Origin: an uncultured Acidiphilium sp. | Lineage (GTDB): Bacteria; Bacillota; Clostridia; Christensenellales; Borkfalkiaceae | Assembly: GCA_902495325.1 (NCBI GenBank) | Contig: CABUWK010000063.1 | Coordinates: forward strand, 1 to 6,416 | Direction: 5' to 3' | DNA: 6,416 bases | Shown: piece by piece, positions 4,565 through 6,416 of the stretch | Position numbering within the stretch: the stretch's first letter is position 1 | Layout of the letters: each line of letters starts with the position of its first letter | Translations under genes and position numbers: made by a program | The notes under the pieces: model-generated | The model's database searches: none | What the model was told of the DNA's origin: nothing | What the model saw: the letters and a program-made list of their open reading frames with translations, nothing else

Positions 4565-6097
4565 ATGCAACATGAAAAAATCCTCGTGCTCGATTTCGGC
4601 GGGCAGTATAATCAGCTGATCGCGAGAAGAGTGAGAGAACAAAACGTTTATTGCGAACTTCTGCCTTCCGATCTTTCGATGGAAAAGATCAGGGCATTCG
4701 CGCCCAAGGGCATTATTTTCACGGGCGGACCGAACAGCGTTTACGATCCGGAATCTCCGCACGTTCCGAAGGAGATCTTCGAACTCGGAATCCCCGTTCT
4801 CGGTATCTGCTACGGCGCGCAGCTGATGGCTTATACCCTCGGCGGCGAGGTAAAGCATGCCCCTTCGAGAGAATACGGCAAAAGCGACATTGTTTATGAG
4901 GAATGCGGACTTTTCCGCGGGATCGACAAAAACAACGTGTGCTGGATGAGTCATACCGACTATGTGAGCGCCGCGCCCGAAGGGTTTGAAATCATAGCGC
5001 ATACGGAAACCTGTCCGGTTGCCGCGATGGCGGACGCGAAGCGCGGGTTTTACGGCGTTCAGTTTCACCCCGAAGTGATGCATACCCGCCAGGGGACGGA
5101 GATTCTTCGCAACTTCCTTTATAACGTCTGCAAAGTTTCGGGCGACTGGACGATGGCGAACTTCGTGAACGAACAGGTGGCGAAGATCCGTGAAAAAGTG
5201 GGAGACAAAAAGGTACTTTGCGCCATGAGCGGCGGGGTGGACAGCGCAGTCGCCGCAACGTTGATCCACAAAGCGGTGGGAGACAATCTGACCTGTATTT
5301 TCGTCGATCACGGGCTTCTCCGCAAAAACGAAGCGGAAGACGTTTACCGCGTTTTCAAAACGGAACGCGGAATGAATCTGATCAAGGTGGATGCGGCGGA
5401 TCGTTTCCTCGATAAGCTTGCGGGGGTATCCGATCCCGAAACGAAAAGAAAGATCATCGGCGGCGAATTTATCAAGGTGTTCGAAGACGAGGCGAAAAAG
5501 ATCGGCAAAGTCGATTATCTCGTACAGGGAACCATTTATCCGGACGTGATCGAAAGCGGAAAAGGGAAAAGCGCGGTCATCAAGTCTCACCACAACGTGG
5601 GCGGGCTTCCGAGCGTTGTCGATTTCAAGGAAATTATCGAGCCGCTGAGAGATTTGTTTAAAGACGAAGTGCGCAGGCTCGGTTTCGAACTCGGTCTTCC
5701 GGCGGATATCGTGATGCGCCAGCCCTTCCCGGGTCCCGGACTTGCGATCCGCATTATCGGAGACATCACGAGAGAAAAGATCAAAATTTTGCAGGATGCC
5801 GATTATATCTATCGCGAAGAGATCGCAAAAGCCGGTCTTAACGGAGAGATCTGGCAGTATTTTGCCGTTCTTACCAATTGCCGTTCCGTCGGCGTAATGG
5901 GAGACAGCAGAACCTATTCTTACACGGTCGCTCTCCGCGCGGTCACCAGCGTTGACGGCATGACCGCCGATTGGGCAAGGATTCCTTATGACGTGCTGGA
6001 ACGTATTTCCACCCGCATCGTAAACGAAGTTCAGGACGTAAACCGCATTGTTTACGATATTACTTCCAAGCCCCCCGCAACCATCGAGTGGGAATGA
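4565..6097 (+). CDS. guaA: GMP synthase (glutamine-hydrolysing)
   Basis: The enzyme converts XMP to GMP with ATP and ammonia from glutamine, the last step of guanine nucleotide synthesis in the cytoplasm. All parts are visible. The N-terminal class I glutamine amidotransferase domain (about 1-188) has DFGGQYNQLIARRVRE, GICYGAQL with the nucleophile Cys82, and GVQFHPE with His168 and Glu170. The ATP-pyrophosphatase domain (about 190-385) has the P-loop SGGVDS at 222-227, QGTIYPDVIES at 321-331 and KSHHNVGGLP at 340-349. The C-terminal dimerisation part (about 386-510) has the PFPGPGL motif at 387-393 and ends KPPATIEWE, as is typical. At 510 residues it is full length. The ATG at 4565 follows AGGCGGTG and puts the first strand (KILVLDFGG) directly at the N-terminus, as in relatives; the ATG at 4572 is out of frame. 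Confidence 0.99.
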   Translation: MQHEKILVLDFGGQYNQLIARRVREQNVYCELLPSDLSMEKIRAFAPKGIIFTGGPNSVYDPESPHVPKEIFELGIPVLGICYGAQLMAYTLGGEVKHAPSREYGKSDIVYEECGLFRGIDKNNVCWMSHTDYVSAAPEGFEIIAHTETCPVAAMADAKRGFYGVQFHPEVMHTRQGTEILRNFLYNVCKVSGDWTMANFVNEQVAKIREKVGDKKVLCAMSGGVDSAVAATLIHKAVGDNLTCIFVDHGLLRKNEAEDVYRVFKTERGMNLIKVDAADRFLDKLAGVSDPETKRKIIGGEFIKVFEDEAKKIGKVDYLVQGTIYPDVIESGKGKSAVIKSHHNVGGLPSVVDFKEIIEPLRDLFKDEVRRLGFELGLPADIVMRQPFPGPGLAIRIIGDITREKIKILQDADYIYREEIAKAGLNGEIWQYFAVLTNCRSVGVMGDSRTYSYTVALRAVTSVDGMTADWARIPYDVLERISTRIVNEVQDVNRIVYDITSKPPATIEWE

Positions 6098-6164
6098 TCT
6101 GATCCTCGGATAAGTCGGATAAAGCAAGCTTTTGCGATGAATAACTTGCAATAAAACAATACCG

Positions 6165-6197
6165 TCCCCTTGCGGAATTTTCTGTGAGGGGATTTTT
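6165..6197 (+). terminator. Intrinsic terminator of guaA
   Basis: The sequence 6165-6192 folds back on itself: TCCCCT pairs with AGGGGA, and the pairing continues inward through G-U, C-G and A-T pairs to give a stem of about 12 bp with a tight loop around 6177-6180. TTTTT (6193-6197) follows at once. It lies 68 nt after the guaA stop codon. Confidence 0.85.
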
Positions 6198-6287
6198 AGA
6201 TTTTGCCGGCAGAATTATATTTCGTCTCGTTTCAAAGCTGAAATAATAAAGGATATTTAGTAGCAGGAATAAGAGATCTATGGTCGG

Positions 6288-6306
6288 ATGGTAATGCATG
6301 GTAATG
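6288..6306. repeat. Short direct repeat ATGGTAATG
   Basis: ATGGTAATG occurs at 6288-6296 and again at 6298-6306, with one base between the copies. It lies just outside the sequence that resembles an insertion-sequence end. Its 9-bp length matches target duplications of IS256-type elements, but both copies are on the same side here, so it is not a demonstrated duplication. Confidence 0.5.
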
Positions 6307-6416
6307 TCAAGAATTTTGTGTAAACACCTTGTAAATTTTTTGGTGGTTTAGCTAAATAAATCAGTTAGTTGCGGTTGAGCAAGAGCAAAACCTTTATGTA
6401 TGCGTTCTTCGCTTTC
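6298..6416. mobile_element. Possible end of an insertion sequence (IS256/mutator-like), partial
   Basis: AATTTTGTGTAAACACC (6312-6328), preceded by TGTCAAG (6305-6311), resembles terminal repeats of IS256-type elements in Bacillota, which commonly carry TTGTGTAAA or its complement TTTACACAA. The stretch is AT-rich compared with the genes to the left. Inside it, a minus-strand frame stops at 6348, as expected for a transposase ending close to its right terminal repeat. The partner repeat and the transposase body lie outside the window. The identification rests on memory of the motif and on context only. Confidence 0.35.
6348..6416 (-). CDS. Possible C-terminal end of an unidentified protein (partial)
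   Basis: The minus strand is open from the window edge to a TAA at 6350-6348, giving 22 residues that end GFALAQPQLTDLFS. If the neighbouring sequence is an insertion-sequence end, this would be the tail of its transposase. I do not recognise the residues as a known transposase terminus. A 66-base open stretch can occur by chance, so confidence is low. Confidence 0.22.
   Translation of the reverse strand, partial: ESEERIHKGFALAQPQLTDLFS

Noticed and set aside
6106..6123. Tandem TCGGATAAG/TCGGATAAA after guaA
   Set aside because: Two copies of a 9-mer in a short 3' region are not enough to claim a repeat element.
4520..6151. A 543-residue open frame on the minus strand opposite guaA
   Set aside because: It is fully antisense to an unmistakable guaA, lacks any recognisable domain and arises from the codon pattern of guaA. 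Long antisense frames are common in such genes.

Overview
The window looks like a chromosomal segment from an anaerobic Clostridia-type Bacillota, probably a gut lineage of moderate GC. The grounds are strong AGGAGG-type ribosome binding sites, sigma-A-like promoters, an oleate hydratase very close to the Lactobacillus/Staphylococcus type, a very short protein with the GSYTG...PVQDxDDL signature that I recall from clostridial genomes, and a Bacillota-type GMP synthase. I cannot place it below that level from sequence alone.

Layout from left to right. Positions 1-431 hold no convincing gene but are rich in inverted repeats; a reading frame on the minus strand that encodes one membrane helix may be a gene remnant. 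A well-formed promoter (432-460), overlapped by an inverted repeat, leads after a leader of about 70 nt into oleate hydratase (536-2389), which ends at a strong terminator (about 2398-2447) that looks usable from both sides. The next cluster runs the other way: a probable lipoprotein (3693 to 2938), then two very small genes, a 32-residue Asn/Lys/Cys-rich peptide (2813 to 2715) and, 3 nt later, a 43-residue GSYTG/DDL peptide (2711 to 2580). Both small genes lie in a stretch that could easily be taken for empty. A 172-bp divergent intergenic region with an operator-like inverted repeat separates this cluster from a 199-residue exported protein of unknown function (3866-4465). GMP synthase, guaA (4565-6097), follows with its own likely promoter and a good terminator (6165-6197). 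The last 120 bases look unlike the rest: they are AT-rich, start beside a short direct repeat, and contain a TTTTGTGTAAAC sequence resembling the end of an insertion sequence of the IS256/mutator type, with the last 22 codons of an unidentified minus-strand frame running off the edge.

The genes do not form one pathway. Oleate hydratase handles host or dietary unsaturated fatty acids at the membrane, guaA makes GMP, and the lipoprotein and 199-residue protein are exported proteins of unknown role. No CRISPR array, tRNA, rRNA, defence system or biosynthetic cluster was seen. The parts most worth following up are the small-gene pair and its unusual leader, the uncharacterised exported proteins, and the possible IS end.
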